Part shown: positions 1-9,604 of the stretch, in pieces
Position numbering within the stretch: position 1 is the first letter of the stretch
How the letters are laid out: the number at the start of each line of letters is the position of its first letter
Source of the DNA: Bacillota bacterium
Lineage (GTDB): Bacteria > Bacillota_I > Bacilli_A > RF39 > UBA660
Direction of reading: 5' to 3'
NCBI GenBank assembly: GCA_015059365.1
Contig: SVAO01000001.1
Span: 1-64,000, forward strand
DNA length: 64,000 nucleotides
Translations under genes and position numbers: made by a program
Notes under the pieces: generated by a model
What the model saw: only the letters and a program-made list of their open reading frames with translations
Told to the model about the DNA's origin: nothing
Databases searched by the model: none

Positions 1-10
1 AATAATTTGC

Positions 11-75
11 AGTTGAGTTTTGGTGTTAGTTCAATGGAATAAAATTTTCAAGCTAATAACGTGTGGTCCATTTTG
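11..75 (+). pseudogene. degenerate tRNA-Gly-like sequence (tRNA relic)
   Basis: ggtgttagttcaatgg...tcaagctaataacgtgtggtcc closely matches D-arm and anticodon-to-T-arm parts of the intact tRNA-Gly at 121-194 (opposite strand), but the anticodon stem and acceptor stem do not pair. Confidence 0.55.
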
Positions 76-84
76 TGCACGAAA

Positions 85-108
85 AAAGTCTTATTGAAAT
101 AAGACTTT
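85..108. terminator. bidirectional intrinsic terminator-like hairpin
   Basis: AAAGTCTTAT-TGAA-ATAAGACTTT perfect 10-bp stem. Confidence 0.6.
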
Positions 109-120
109 GTTTGCTCTAAA

Positions 121-194
121 TGGAGCGGGTGATGGGAATCGGACCCACGTTATTAGCTTGGAAGGCTAGAGTTCTACCATTGAACTACACCCGC
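121..194 (-). tRNA. tRNA-Gly (anticodon UCC)
   Basis: Reverse complement gcgggtgtagttcaatggtagaactctagccttccaagctaataacgtgggtccgattcccatcacccgctcca; cloverleaf, loop CTTCCAA, 3' CCA encoded. Confidence 0.95.
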
Positions 195-287
195 ACAAAT
201 TAAGTAGGCAATATTAATTATACTATAAAATTAATTAATGTCAACACCTTTTTTGAAAAAAATAAAAAAATAGAGAAAATATCTCTA

Positions 288-1085
288 TTAACTTAATGCA
301 ACATCTAAGATCATCATGACAGAAAAACCTACAAGTGTGAATAAAGCCATTAAATTTTTCTTTTTATTGGTTTGACTTTCTGGTATTAATTCCTCTACAA
401 CAACATAAATCATTGCTCCTGCAGCAAATGAAAGTAGAAAAGGTAACAGTAAACGTATTTTTAATACTAAAATTGCTCCAATAACTCCTGAAATAGGTTC
501 TACAATACCACTCAATTGCCCAAACCAAAATGCTTTTTTTCTTGATAACCCCTCACGTCTTAATGGAACACTAACTGCAGTTCCTTCTGGAAAGTTCTGA
601 ATTCCAATGCCTAATGCTAAAAGGCATGCTGAAATTAAAGTAGCTCCTTCTAAACCATATGCTATTGAACCAAAGGCTACCCCAACTGCAAGTCCTTCTG
701 GGATATTATGAAGTGTGATTGAAAATATTAACATTAAACATCTCTTAACTTTGTTATTTGAAAAATCTTTCTTTTTACTAATTTTTTTAAAAAAAATGTC
801 TCCAACAAATAGTAGTAAACCCCCACAAAAAAAACCAAAAAAGACTACTAACCAAGGAATCATCTTTAAATTTTCGGCCATTTCAATAGCAGGTGATAAT
901 AAAGACCAAAAAGAAGCAGCAATCATAACACCACTTGCGATTCCCAGCATTGCATCCATAACATTCTTATTTACTTTTTTAAATAAAAATACTAATGCAG
1001 CTCCTAAAGCTGTAACTCCCCAAGTAAATAATGTTGCTATGCAGGCCTGTGTGACATGATTTAATTGTATAAAAAAGTTTATCAT
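288..1085 (-). CDS. ZIP family metal transporter (ZupT-like)
   Basis: LHNIPEGLAVGVAFGS and QNFPEGTAVSVPLRREG motifs, multi-TM. Confidence 0.9.
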   Translation of the reverse strand: MINFFIQLNHVTQACIATLFTWGVTALGAALVFLFKKVNKNVMDAMLGIASGVMIAASFWSLLSPAIEMAENLKMIPWLVVFFGFFCGGLLLFVGDIFFKKISKKKDFSNNKVKRCLMLIFSITLHNIPEGLAVGVAFGSIAYGLEGATLISACLLALGIGIQNFPEGTAVSVPLRREGLSRKKAFWFGQLSGIVEPISGVIGAILVLKIRLLLPFLLSFAAGAMIYVVVEELIPESQTNKKKNLMALFTLVGFSVMMILDVALS

Positions 1086-1201
1086 ATATTTATACCTCAC
1101 TCATTTATAATGTATGTATTAATTTTAATTTGGTTATTTTTAAATCATATCACGCTAAAAAAAACATATATTTAAGTGTAGAAAGAGAGGAATTAGTTTA
1201 T

Positions 1202-1462
1202 ATGGAAACACTTAAAGTTTCATCGAAGTCAAACCCTAATAGCGTAGCAGGGGCATTAGCTAACGTATTTAGAGAAAAAGGTAATGTTGAAATACAGGCG
1301 ATAGGAGCAGGGGCATTAAATCAAGCGATAAAGGCTATTGCGATTGCTAGAGGATTTGTTGCTCCAAGTGGTAAAAATTTAGTTTGTATTCCGGCTTTTA
1401 CTGATATTGTTATTGATGGTGAAGAGAGAACCGCCATTAAATTAATAGTTGAGGCTTATTAG
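1202..1462 (+). CDS. spoVS: Stage V sporulation protein S
   Basis: METLKVSSKSNPNSVAGALANVFREKGNVEIQAIGAGALNQAIKAIAIARGFVAPSG; start moved to 1202 by RBS. Confidence 0.93.
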   Translation: METLKVSSKSNPNSVAGALANVFREKGNVEIQAIGAGALNQAIKAIAIARGFVAPSGKNLVCIPAFTDIVIDGEERTAIKLIVEAY

Positions 1463-1522
1463 TCTCTTTTTTTGTTTGACTTTGATTTTATATTTGCACT
1501 ATAATATAAACAGGTGAATACA

Positions 1523-1960
1523 ATGAATCAGGAATTAAAAAGAAGTGTTATTTTAGAACATTATCAACATCCAAAAAATAGAGGCCTTATAGAGGATGAG
1601 GGATATATAAAAATAAATATGAATAATGAGAGTTGCATAGACGAGATAGATTTGACATTAATGGTGAAAGATGATAAAATACACGACATTACTTTTGATG
1701 GGGAAGCTTGTGCAATTTGTATCAGTTCTACGTCAATTATGATTGATACATTAATCGGAAAAACAATTGAAGAGGCAAAAGTTATAATTAAAAATTATTA
1801 TAATATGATTAATGAACAAGATTATGATTCGGATGTCCTAGAACAAGCGATTGTTTATGATGACATATACCGTCAACCAAATCGAAAGAAGTGCGCCTTA
1901 TTATCATGGTGGGGTGTTGAAAAGATTTTAAAGGAGTTGGAACAATATGGGAAGCAATAA
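1523..1960 (+). CDS. sufU: SufU iron-sulfur cluster assembly protein
   Basis: ILEHYQHPKNRG...FDGEACAICISSTSIMIDTLIGK...R..CALLSW motifs. Confidence 0.9.
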   Translation: MNQELKRSVILEHYQHPKNRGLIEDEGYIKINMNNESCIDEIDLTLMVKDDKIHDITFDGEACAICISSTSIMIDTLIGKTIEEAKVIIKNYYNMINEQDYDSDVLEQAIVYDDIYRQPNRKKCALLSWWGVEKILKELEQYGKQ

Positions 1961-2375
1961 TTTAAAAATAAGAGAGGTTGTATTAGCAACATATTCACGT
2001 GTAGTGGATTCAACTTATTTAGTTCAACAAACTAAATGTACTGAAAGAACAATTATCGAATTTGATGCTAATGCTAAGATTATATGTGTTATAGACGAAC
2101 AAAGCAATGTTGCAATTAATATTCAAAACGGAAAATACTTTCCTATAATACAAAGGAATGAATTAGGGAAAATCAAATATTCAGAATTAGAAAAGATAAA
2201 TAGTGGTGCTGTTGTTGCTTTAAGAGTTTCTGATAAAAATCTACAATATACAAATCCTCTATTTGGGTTTGTGATTAATAATAAAGCCAGAAAAACTTAT
2301 GCTACCTATTTAGAAGAGAAACTTGGTAAAAATAAACAACAAAGTTTAACTTTAACAAAAAAGAAAAGTAAGTAA
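1947..2375 (+). CDS. hypothetical protein, translationally coupled to sufU
   Basis: ORF overlapping the sufU stop; no family recognised. Confidence 0.6.
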   Translation: MGSNNLKIREVVLATYSRVVDSTYLVQQTKCTERTIIEFDANAKIICVIDEQSNVAINIQNGKYFPIIQRNELGKIKYSELEKINSGAVVALRVSDKNLQYTNPLFGFVINNKARKTYATYLEEKLGKNKQQSLTLTKKKSK

Positions 2376-2430
2376 AAACTTTTCTTTTTCTTTTTTTAAA
2401 ATTTTAGTATAATATTTATTGGTGATATTT

Positions 2431-3747
2431 ATGACTGTTGATTTTATTGATATTAATCTTTCTAAAGTAGAAGAAATTTCTAGGATTAAAAATGAACCAG
2501 AGTGGATGACAGAGTTTAGATTAAAATCTTTCAAAAAATTTTTAGAACTTTCTAATCCTAATTTTGGTCCGGAATTAAAAATTGATTTTAGTACAATAAA
2601 TTATTATAAAAGAGTAGATGACAATGTTTATGACAATTGGGATAAATTACCACAAGATATAAAAAATACTTTTGATAAACTTGGGTTGCCGGATGCTGAA
2701 CAGAAATATTTGGCTGGTGTAGGAGCTCAATACGAAAGCGAAGTTATTTATCATAATATGATAAAAGAATTGGAAGAAAAAAATATAATATTTTGTGACA
2801 CCGATACAGCGTTAAAAAAATATCCGGATTTATTTAAAATGTACTTTAATAATTTAGTTAAATATACTGAAAATAAATACACAGCGTTAAATAGTGCTGT
2901 TTGGAGTGGAGGTACTTTTATTTATGTTCCGCCACACACTAAAATAGATAGACCATTACAAAGTTATTTTAGAATTAACAGTAAGAATATGGGACAATTT
3001 GAAAGAACTATTATTATCGTTGATGAGGAAAGTGAACTTCATTATATGGAAGGATGTACAGCTCCTACTTATACCAGTGATTCTCTTCATGCAGCTGTAG
3101 TTGAAATTTATGTGAAAAAGGGTGCTAAGTGTAGATATACAACTATTCAAAATTGGTCTAGTGATGTCTATAATTTGGTAACTAAACGTGCGATAGTGGA
3201 AGATGATGGATTGATGGAGTGGATAGATGGAAATATTGGCTCTAAGGTAAATATGAAATATCCTTCATGTATTTTGGTTGGTAAAGGTGCAAGTGGTAAC
3301 TGCATTTCGATTGCTGTGGCTTCTAAAAATCAAAATCAAGATACTGGGGCAAAGATGATACATTTAGCACCTAACACAACAAGCAATATAATTAGTAAAT
3401 CAATTGCTGCTAGTGGAGGAAATGCCACCTATAGAGGTACTGTGAATATTAGTAATAAGGCTATTAATTCAAAAAGTGTTGTTAAATGTGATACGATTAT
3501 TCTAGATGAACAATCAAAAAGTGATACAATACCAACAAATAAAATTGAAAATGAAACATCATACATTCATCATGAGGCAACAGTTTCTAAAATTGATGAA
3601 GAAAAATTATTTTATTTAATGAGTAGAGGATTGTCAGAAGATAAGGCAAAGGAACTTTTAATTATGGGGTTTATAGAACGTTTTCGTGAAGAATTACCAA
3701 TGGAATATGCGGTAGAATTGAATGCTTTATTAAAAAATTATTTTTAA
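2431..3747 (+). CDS. sufB: SufB Fe-S cluster assembly protein
   Basis: [60 protein letters not shown]; ggtgatattt RBS before ATG 2431. Confidence 0.95.
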   Translation: MTVDFIDINLSKVEEISRIKNEPEWMTEFRLKSFKKFLELSNPNFGPELKIDFSTINYYKRVDDNVYDNWDKLPQDIKNTFDKLGLPDAEQKYLAGVGAQYESEVIYHNMIKELEEKNIIFCDTDTALKKYPDLFKMYFNNLVKYTENKYTALNSAVWSGGTFIYVPPHTKIDRPLQSYFRINSKNMGQFERTIIIVDEESELHYMEGCTAPTYTSDSLHAAVVEIYVKKGAKCRYTTIQNWSSDVYNLVTKRAIVEDDGLMEWIDGNIGSKVNMKYPSCILVGKGASGNCISIAVASKNQNQDTGAKMIHLAPNTTSNIISKSIAASGGNATYRGTVNISNKAINSKSVVKCDTIILDEQSKSDTIPTNKIENETSYIHHEATVSKIDEEKLFYLMSRGLSEDKAKELLIMGFIERFREELPMEYAVELNALLKNYF

Positions 3748-3835
3748 TATAACTTTGTAAACTGTTAATGTTTTTAACCGATTTTTAAAAAATGGTTAAA
3801 TGAAAAAAGAATATTTACGATTACTGATAAAAAGA

Positions 3836-3868
3836 AAAACAAAAAGGCGTATTTGCCTTTATTTTTTT
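3836..3868 (+). terminator. intrinsic terminator-like hairpin
   Basis: AAAGGC-gtattt-GCCTTT followed by T-rich tract. Confidence 0.5.
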
Positions 3869-3900
3869 ATATTTGTATATTATTAGTGAAAGGAGGAAAT

Positions 3901-4230
3901 ATGTTAAATCAAACGATAATTGTAGGAAGAATGATACAAGATCCAGAATTACGAGAAACGGATACGGGAAGAAAGGTGGCAAATGTTACCTTGGCAGTGC
4001 CTAGAAGTTTTAAAAATTCCAATGGGGAATATGAAACGGATTACATTGATTGTGTATTATGGAAAGGTATTGCTGAAAGTACTGTTCAATATTGTAAAAA
4101 AGGTGATTTGGTAGGAATCAAAGGACGAATCCAAACAAGAAGTTACGAAGTTAATGATACGAAAAAATATGCAACAGAAGTTATCGCTGAGAAAGTAACA
4201 TTTCTGTCGAGTAAAAAAGCAGATGAGTAG
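3901..4230 (+). CDS. ssb: single-stranded DNA-binding protein, short form lacking acidic C-terminal tip
   Basis: MLNQTIIVGRMIQDPELRETDTGRKVANVTLAVPR; aaaggagg RBS; C-terminus SSKKADE. Confidence 0.9.
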   Translation: MLNQTIIVGRMIQDPELRETDTGRKVANVTLAVPRSFKNSNGEYETDYIDCVLWKGIAESTVQYCKKGDLVGIKGRIQTRSYEVNDTKKYATEVIAEKVTFLSSKKADE

Positions 4231-4454
4231 TCTGCTTTTTATGGTATAATTAAAATTAAGGTACAATCTATGAATAGAATGAATATAGAGGAATTAATAA
4301 AATTGCTAGATTTTATAAAAATACTTTTGCCACACTTTTTCATTGTATTATTGTTATTGATTGTTTTGCCATTAATTTTTGTTAAAAAAGAGCCTTTAAC
4401 TTTAACTTTTGATGAAAATAAAAAGATTGATAAAAAGTAACAATATATTTTGTA

Positions 4455-4897
4455 ATGTTTATAATATCTTTGTTGGTAATTTTTAAGGTAATACCATATG
4501 TTATTGGTTTGGTTATTGTATTTGGACTTGCATTGATTTTTGACGGAAAAGCAGTGAAGAAAATGGACTGGAATTTATTAGTTACATTTGCAGCGTTTTT
4601 TGTTTTTTCTGGAAATATTTGAATAAAAGTGTTTTGTTAACTGGAATGTTATCGTGTCAATTTATTAGTAATGTTCCATCTGCTATATTACTTTCTAAAT
4701 TTACAATGGATTATGAATCTTTGATAGTTGCTGTAAATATTGGTTCACTTGGGACGCTAATATCTTCATTAGCTAGTTTAATAACATTAAAACATTACTT
4801 AAAAGCGGAAAAAAATATAGTAAAGTATATCTTGTTGTATACAATTATAAATATGTTGTTTTTATTAGTTTTACTTCTATATATATTTATTTTTTGA
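4455..4897 (+). pseudogene. remnant of an ArsB/CitM-type (SLC13-like) membrane transporter
   Basis: Two frames: ..DWNLLVTFAAFFVFSGNI* (4455-4622), then SVLLTGMLSCQFISNVPSAILLSKFTMDYESLIVAVNIGSLGTLISSLASLI; N-terminus and a linking segment missing. Confidence 0.75.
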
Positions 4898-4987
4898 CGA
4901 ATTACTAGATAATTTCAATATTAAACATAAAAAAAGAAAGATTTTATTAATGATCTTTCTTTTTTTGATGATAGAGTTTTCAATTGG

Positions 4988-5194
4988 TTACTGAGATTCT
5001 TTTTTATATTCTTCATAGAATAATTCATCGGGCATCATTTTAAATATATCAGCAATTTTAATCGCCATATCATATGAAAGTCTTCTCTTATTATTTTCGA
5101 TTTGCCAGTAGAAAGCTTTACTTATTTTTAAAGTGTCAGCCATAGTCTGATGTGTCAATTTATTTTTGATTCTTGTCTCTTTTAGTTTACTCAT
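4988..5194 (-). CDS. small XRE-family HTH regulator
   Basis: LKETRIKNKLTHQTMADTLKISKAFYWQIENNKRRLSYDMAIKIADIF. Confidence 0.85.
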   Translation of the reverse strand: MSKLKETRIKNKLTHQTMADTLKISKAFYWQIENNKRRLSYDMAIKIADIFKMMPDELFYEEYKKESQ

Positions 5195-5220
5195 ATCATC
5201 ATCTCCTATTAAAATTATAA

Positions 5221-5307
5221 GTTAACTTGTAGATAATTTCAAGAGAAAAATTACTTTTTAGTTAATTTTGAAAAATGACCATTTTTTATTGTTATAATGA
5301 AGTTAAC
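5221..5307. promoter_or_regulatory. candidate divergent operator region (two GTTAAC palindromes)
   Basis: AAGTTAACTT (GTTAAC 5221-5226) and AAGTTAACAA (5302-5307) between divergent HTH genes, abutting the 5324 gene promoter. Confidence 0.4.
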
Positions 5308-5323
5308 AAATAGATGACGGAGG

Positions 5324-5686
5324 ATGGTTATGATTATTGGTGAAAGAATAAAAGAAGCCAGAAAAAAGAAAAATTTATCACAGCAAGATTTAGGTAACTT
5401 GCTTGGAGTTTCAAAAGTATCTATATGTGGATACGAAAAAGGTGTTAGAATTCCAACTATGGAAAATTTTTTACAATTAATAGATATTTTGGATTTGTCA
5501 CCAGATTACTTGTTAGGTAGGGATGTTAATTGTATTAGTGACAGTGATGAACAATATAGTGTAAAATTGGCTAAAGAGGATCTTCAAATAATTAAGGAAA
5601 TAAAAAACAGTCAACATTTATATCAAATGTTTGCAAGTGAACCTAGAAGAACTGTTGAACTTATTAATCGCAAGTTAAATAAATAG
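5324..5686 (+). CDS. XRE-family HTH regulator
   Basis: IGERIKEARKKKNLSQQDLGNLLGVSKVSICGYEKGVRIPTMENFLQLIDIL. Confidence 0.88.
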   Translation: MVMIIGERIKEARKKKNLSQQDLGNLLGVSKVSICGYEKGVRIPTMENFLQLIDILDLSPDYLLGRDVNCISDSDEQYSVKLAKEDLQIIKEIKNSQHLYQMFASEPRRTVELINRKLNK

Positions 5687-5730
5687 TGGTTTATTCACTA
5701 TTTTTTTGTTATAATTAAAATGGTGATAAT

Positions 5731-7002
5731 ATGAATATAAGAAGCATAATTAATAGAAAAAGATTAAAGGAACAGTTGAGTTATAAGGAGATAGAATATG
5801 CGATGAAGGGATTCTTAAACAATGATATTCCGGATTATCAGATGAGTTCATTATTAATGGCAATCGCAATTAACGGCCTGGACGAACAAGAAATCATGGA
5901 TTTCACTGATGTTATTATTAATTGTTGTCAAGTAAAAGAATTAAATAATTATGAATATAATATTGTTGATAAAATTTCTGTAGGTGGCATTAGTGATAAT
6001 GTTTCTTTGATTCTAGCCTCTTTAGTTGCTTCTTGTGATACAAAATTTGCTAAAATTGATTTTAGCAGTTCAGGGTACAACGATGGAATAATTGATAAAG
6101 TTGAATCTATTTCAGGATTTACTCCAGTGATGAGTATTCAAGAATATGATAATCAGATTAATAATGTTGGTGTTGTAATAGGGAAAATAGATAAATTAAT
6201 CCCTGTTTATAGTAGAATATATAAATTATGTGACATAACTAGTACTTTGTCTTCGATTCCGTTATTTGTGTCAATGATGATGAGTAAAGAAATTATTGGT
6301 GGGGTTAATAAGGTTTTAATTGAAATTAATATTGGCCAAGATGAATTAATAAAAAATATAGGAGAAGCTAAATTATTATCAGAAACTTTTATAAAAATTG
6401 GTAAAAAATATAATGTTGAAGTAATTTGCATTTTGATAGATATGAATGCTTTTTTAGGTAATTCTTTAGGTAATTCTTTAGAAATAAAAGAGGCAATTGA
6501 AACATTACAGGGGAATGGACCAAAAGATTTAACCAACATGGTTGTTGCTATGGGAAGTTATTTAATAAGTATGGATAAAAAAATCCCATTAGAAAAATCT
6601 AAGGATTTAGTGATTCAAAATATAAAAAATGGTAATGCATATAATAAATTTTTAGAACTAGTAAAAAAACAACAAGGAAATATAAATGATATCCCTATTA
6701 GTAACAAAGTTTTTTCAATCAAAAGTTCTAAAACAGGTTTTGTAACTAAAATTGATACAAAGGCAGTCGAAAATATAATAAAACAAATAGGTGCAGGAAG
6801 AAAAGAGTTGGCAGATGCTATTGATCATACAGTTGGTATGGTTTTATCAAAAAAAGTTGGAGATTACGTTATTGAAAATGAAGAACTAGCAAAGGTATAT
6901 TTAAATAAAATAGATCTATCTTTAAATCAGGTTTTAAGTTGTTTTGAAATTGGTGAGACATTAGGTCAAATAGAACCTTTGATAAAGGAAATTATTAAGT
7001 AG
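5731..7002 (+). CDS. thymidine/pyrimidine-nucleoside phosphorylase-like protein, active site diverged
   Basis: Overall TP/PYNP architecture (VDKISVGGISDN, YKLCDITSTLSSIPLFVSMMMSKE) but catalytic residues replaced. Confidence 0.75.
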   Translation: MNIRSIINRKRLKEQLSYKEIEYAMKGFLNNDIPDYQMSSLLMAIAINGLDEQEIMDFTDVIINCCQVKELNNYEYNIVDKISVGGISDNVSLILASLVASCDTKFAKIDFSSSGYNDGIIDKVESISGFTPVMSIQEYDNQINNVGVVIGKIDKLIPVYSRIYKLCDITSTLSSIPLFVSMMMSKEIIGGVNKVLIEINIGQDELIKNIGEAKLLSETFIKIGKKYNVEVICILIDMNAFLGNSLGNSLEIKEAIETLQGNGPKDLTNMVVAMGSYLISMDKKIPLEKSKDLVIQNIKNGNAYNKFLELVKKQQGNINDIPISNKVFSIKSSKTGFVTKIDTKAVENIIKQIGAGRKELADAIDHTVGMVLSKKVGDYVIENEELAKVYLNKIDLSLNQVLSCFEIGETLGQIEPLIKEIIK

Positions 7003-7016
7003 GTGAATTAGTTATT

Positions 7017-7616
7017 ATGCTTTTAGAAGTTTTTAAGATTTTAGCAAGATTTTTATTACCAATACTACTTATTATATTGGGTTTGACTGTTGTTAATATA
7101 ATGTTAAATTGTAAGAAATATGGAACAAAAATATTTGCATCATTTAAAAAATATAATTCGAATGGTAAAATGAGAGATTTGGCAATAGATATGTTAAAAA
7201 ATCAAAATCATAAATCTGTACTAATAGTAAATAGAGATGATAATTCATTTTATGCGATAACACATTATGCTGTTTTTGCAATTTACGTATTTGATAATAA
7301 TGATTCAATCAGTGGTAACATTAATGATAGGTATTTGAAATGTAATAATATTGACATTTTAAATCCTATACCTAAATTTTTAAATGACAATAATAATATA
7401 AAAAATGCTGGAATTAATTTGGAATGTATATATATTAATGCAAAAAAGGACGTCAAATTAAACATTAATAACTTTAATGAAAAATTTTACACATTAAATG
7501 ATTTTTATTACAAACTATATTCAAATCAACATACTAATATTAAATATTCTTTTGAAGAAGCTACTCATTTAAAAAATATAATAGAGGATGTTATTTATGG
7601 CAATAACAAAAACTAA
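7017..7616 (+). CDS. hypothetical membrane-anchored protein
   Basis: N-terminal TM helix, ORF with RBS-like upstream region. Confidence 0.65.
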   Translation: MLLEVFKILARFLLPILLIILGLTVVNIMLNCKKYGTKIFASFKKYNSNGKMRDLAIDMLKNQNHKSVLIVNRDDNSFYAITHYAVFAIYVFDNNDSISGNINDRYLKCNNIDILNPIPKFLNDNNNIKNAGINLECIYINAKKDVKLNINNFNEKFYTLNDFYYKLYSNQHTNIKYSFEEATHLKNIIEDVIYGNNKN

Positions 7617-9345
7617 ATTTATTAATTATACCAGGTGTCCTTATTTCTTTCATTTAGATAATTTATCCAGAGATGATTTAAATAGTAAAGTTTCTTCACA
7701 ACAATATTTTGATGAAGAATATAAATTTAATTCTGATATCTCTGATAGTCAATTAGAAGTAATGCTTCCATATTATAAAAAAGTTGAAGAAATCGCCTCA
7801 GAAATTGCAAAAAATTATTTTGATGGTAGTTTTAGTTTTGCTTATGACACTAAAGAGCAAGAATGCTTTGAATGCAGAATAAATGGCAATTTATATGCTT
7901 GTTATGTTGATATATATAATGAAACTTTAGATGGTAGCATTAATATTATCGAGGTAAAAGCAACAACTTCAGATAAGTTTATTGATACTAAATTTTTTCA
8001 AAAAGATTCTAGAGGAATATATAGTTTATTAGAAATAAATGATAGAGTGATTAAAAAATTATTAAATCGTTTTGATAATTGTGGTCGTTATATATATGAT
8101 ATTGCTATTCAACGATATATTATAGAGCGTGATTTATATAAAAACGGTCTTTATGATTTAATTGATACAACAAGGTATTTTCTTGCTGTATTAAATAGTG
8201 ATTATGTATTTAATGGCATTTATGAAAATGGTGAACCAGTTTATAGTAAAGATGAAAATGGTAATGATATAATTATTTTCATTGATGTAACCGATATTAC
8301 AAAATTATACCTTGATATTATTGATAAACAACGTAAGAATTTGGAACAAATTATTAATGAAAACAATAATGATACTAAGGTTGGACCGTATTGTGAATAT
8401 AAAAAAATTACAGAATGTAAGCATAAAGACTTTTGCTTTAGAAACTTGCCTAATGATAATTCTGTTTTTAGTTATATTGATAGCCATTTGGGATTTTTTG
8501 ATGAAAATAATTACAAGTTGTCAATTTATGATTTAATTAATAATAAACAATACAGTATGTTAGATGTACCAATGTCTTATTTAAAGAGGAAGAAAAATAT
8601 TATTCAAAGAGAAGTGGTAGAAACTAATAAAATTTATTATAATTTAAATAAAATAAAATCAGGTGTAGAGTTAATTAAATACCCAATTTACCATCTTGAT
8701 TTTGAAACCTTCCCATGCCCGCTTCCACGATTTAAGGGAGAGAGGTGTTATGATCAATCTGTTTTTCAATTTTCACTACATATTGAAGATGAACAGGGAT
8801 GTGACAAAGAAAACTCTCATTATGATTTTTTAGCCAAAACAAATAATGATGAACGAGAACAGTTAGTGAAGCATTTATGTTCATTAATTAATAGAGAAGG
8901 AACTGTTTTAGTATATAATTCTAATTTTGAAAAAAATCGCTTATCAGAATTAGCAAACATATTTCCAGAATATAAAGAAAAATTAGAATTTATTAATAGT
9001 ATGATTTTTGATCTTTTGGATATCATAAAATCAAATAAAAAATTATATATGTCTTTAGGATATAGCGAAGAGGAAAGTAGTATGTTTAATTATTATCATA
9101 AAGATATGAATGGTTCTTTTTCCATAAAAAAAATTTTACCATTATTTAGTGACTTAAGTTATAAACAATTAAATGTTTCCAATGGTGTTGAAGCACTAGT
9201 AACATACTCTAAATTTGATAAAATGAACAAAGATGAATATACCGAAGCATATAATGCATTAGTTGAATACTGTAAGCAAGATACATGGGCAATGGTAGAA
9301 ATTTTGCATGGATTACAAGAATTGTCAAAAAATGTCAAATTATAA
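7597..9345 (+). CDS. DUF2779-type protein: Cas4-like PD-(D/E)XK/Fe-S nuclease module plus DEDD exonuclease-like module
   Basis: INYTRCPYFFHL; VDIYNETLDGSINIIEVKATT; CEYKKITECKHKDFC; YHLDFETFPCPLPRF...NSNFEKNRL...YCKQDTWAMVEIL. Confidence 0.75.
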   Translation: MAITKTKFINYTRCPYFFHLDNLSRDDLNSKVSSQQYFDEEYKFNSDISDSQLEVMLPYYKKVEEIASEIAKNYFDGSFSFAYDTKEQECFECRINGNLYACYVDIYNETLDGSINIIEVKATTSDKFIDTKFFQKDSRGIYSLLEINDRVIKKLLNRFDNCGRYIYDIAIQRYIIERDLYKNGLYDLIDTTRYFLAVLNSDYVFNGIYENGEPVYSKDENGNDIIIFIDVTDITKLYLDIIDKQRKNLEQIINENNNDTKVGPYCEYKKITECKHKDFCFRNLPNDNSVFSYIDSHLGFFDENNYKLSIYDLINNKQYSMLDVPMSYLKRKKNIIQREVVETNKIYYNLNKIKSGVELIKYPIYHLDFETFPCPLPRFKGERCYDQSVFQFSLHIEDEQGCDKENSHYDFLAKTNNDEREQLVKHLCSLINREGTVLVYNSNFEKNRLSELANIFPEYKEKLEFINSMIFDLLDIIKSNKKLYMSLGYSEEESSMFNYYHKDMNGSFSIKKILPLFSDLSYKQLNVSNGVEALVTYSKFDKMNKDEYTEAYNALVEYCKQDTWAMVEILHGLQELSKNVKL

Positions 9346-9403
9346 TCAGATTATTGAATTAATATAAATTGTATTATAAGATAATAATAGAGGAGGGGAA
9401 AGT

Positions 9404-9604
9404 GTGATATATCCATCTATAGATAAATTATTAACTAAAGTAGGTTCAAAATATTTATTAGTAAATTTAGTTTCAAAACGTTCTAAAGAGATGAAAGAAA
9501 CTGAACATTATCAAATGAAAGAAAATGAATATAAGTCTAAAAAAAACATTGGAAGAGCTTTGGAAGAGGTAAATAAAGATTTAATTCATATAATTAATAA
9601 TTAG
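9404..9604 (+). CDS. rpoZ: RNA polymerase omega subunit (GTG start)
   Basis: MIYPSIDKLLTKVGSKYLLVNLVSKRSKEM...IGRALEEV. Confidence 0.85.
   Translation: MIYPSIDKLLTKVGSKYLLVNLVSKRSKEMKETEHYQMKENEYKSKKNIGRALEEVNKDLIHIINN

Noticed and set aside
715-1059. 114-aa + strand ORF opposite the ZIP transporter
   Set aside because: Antisense shadow ORF of a conserved transporter; low-complexity composition, no RBS
6463-6482. Short tandem repeat ggtaattcttta x2 in the TP-like gene (GNSLGNSL)
   Set aside because: Only two in-frame copies; unremarkable microsatellite-like duplication
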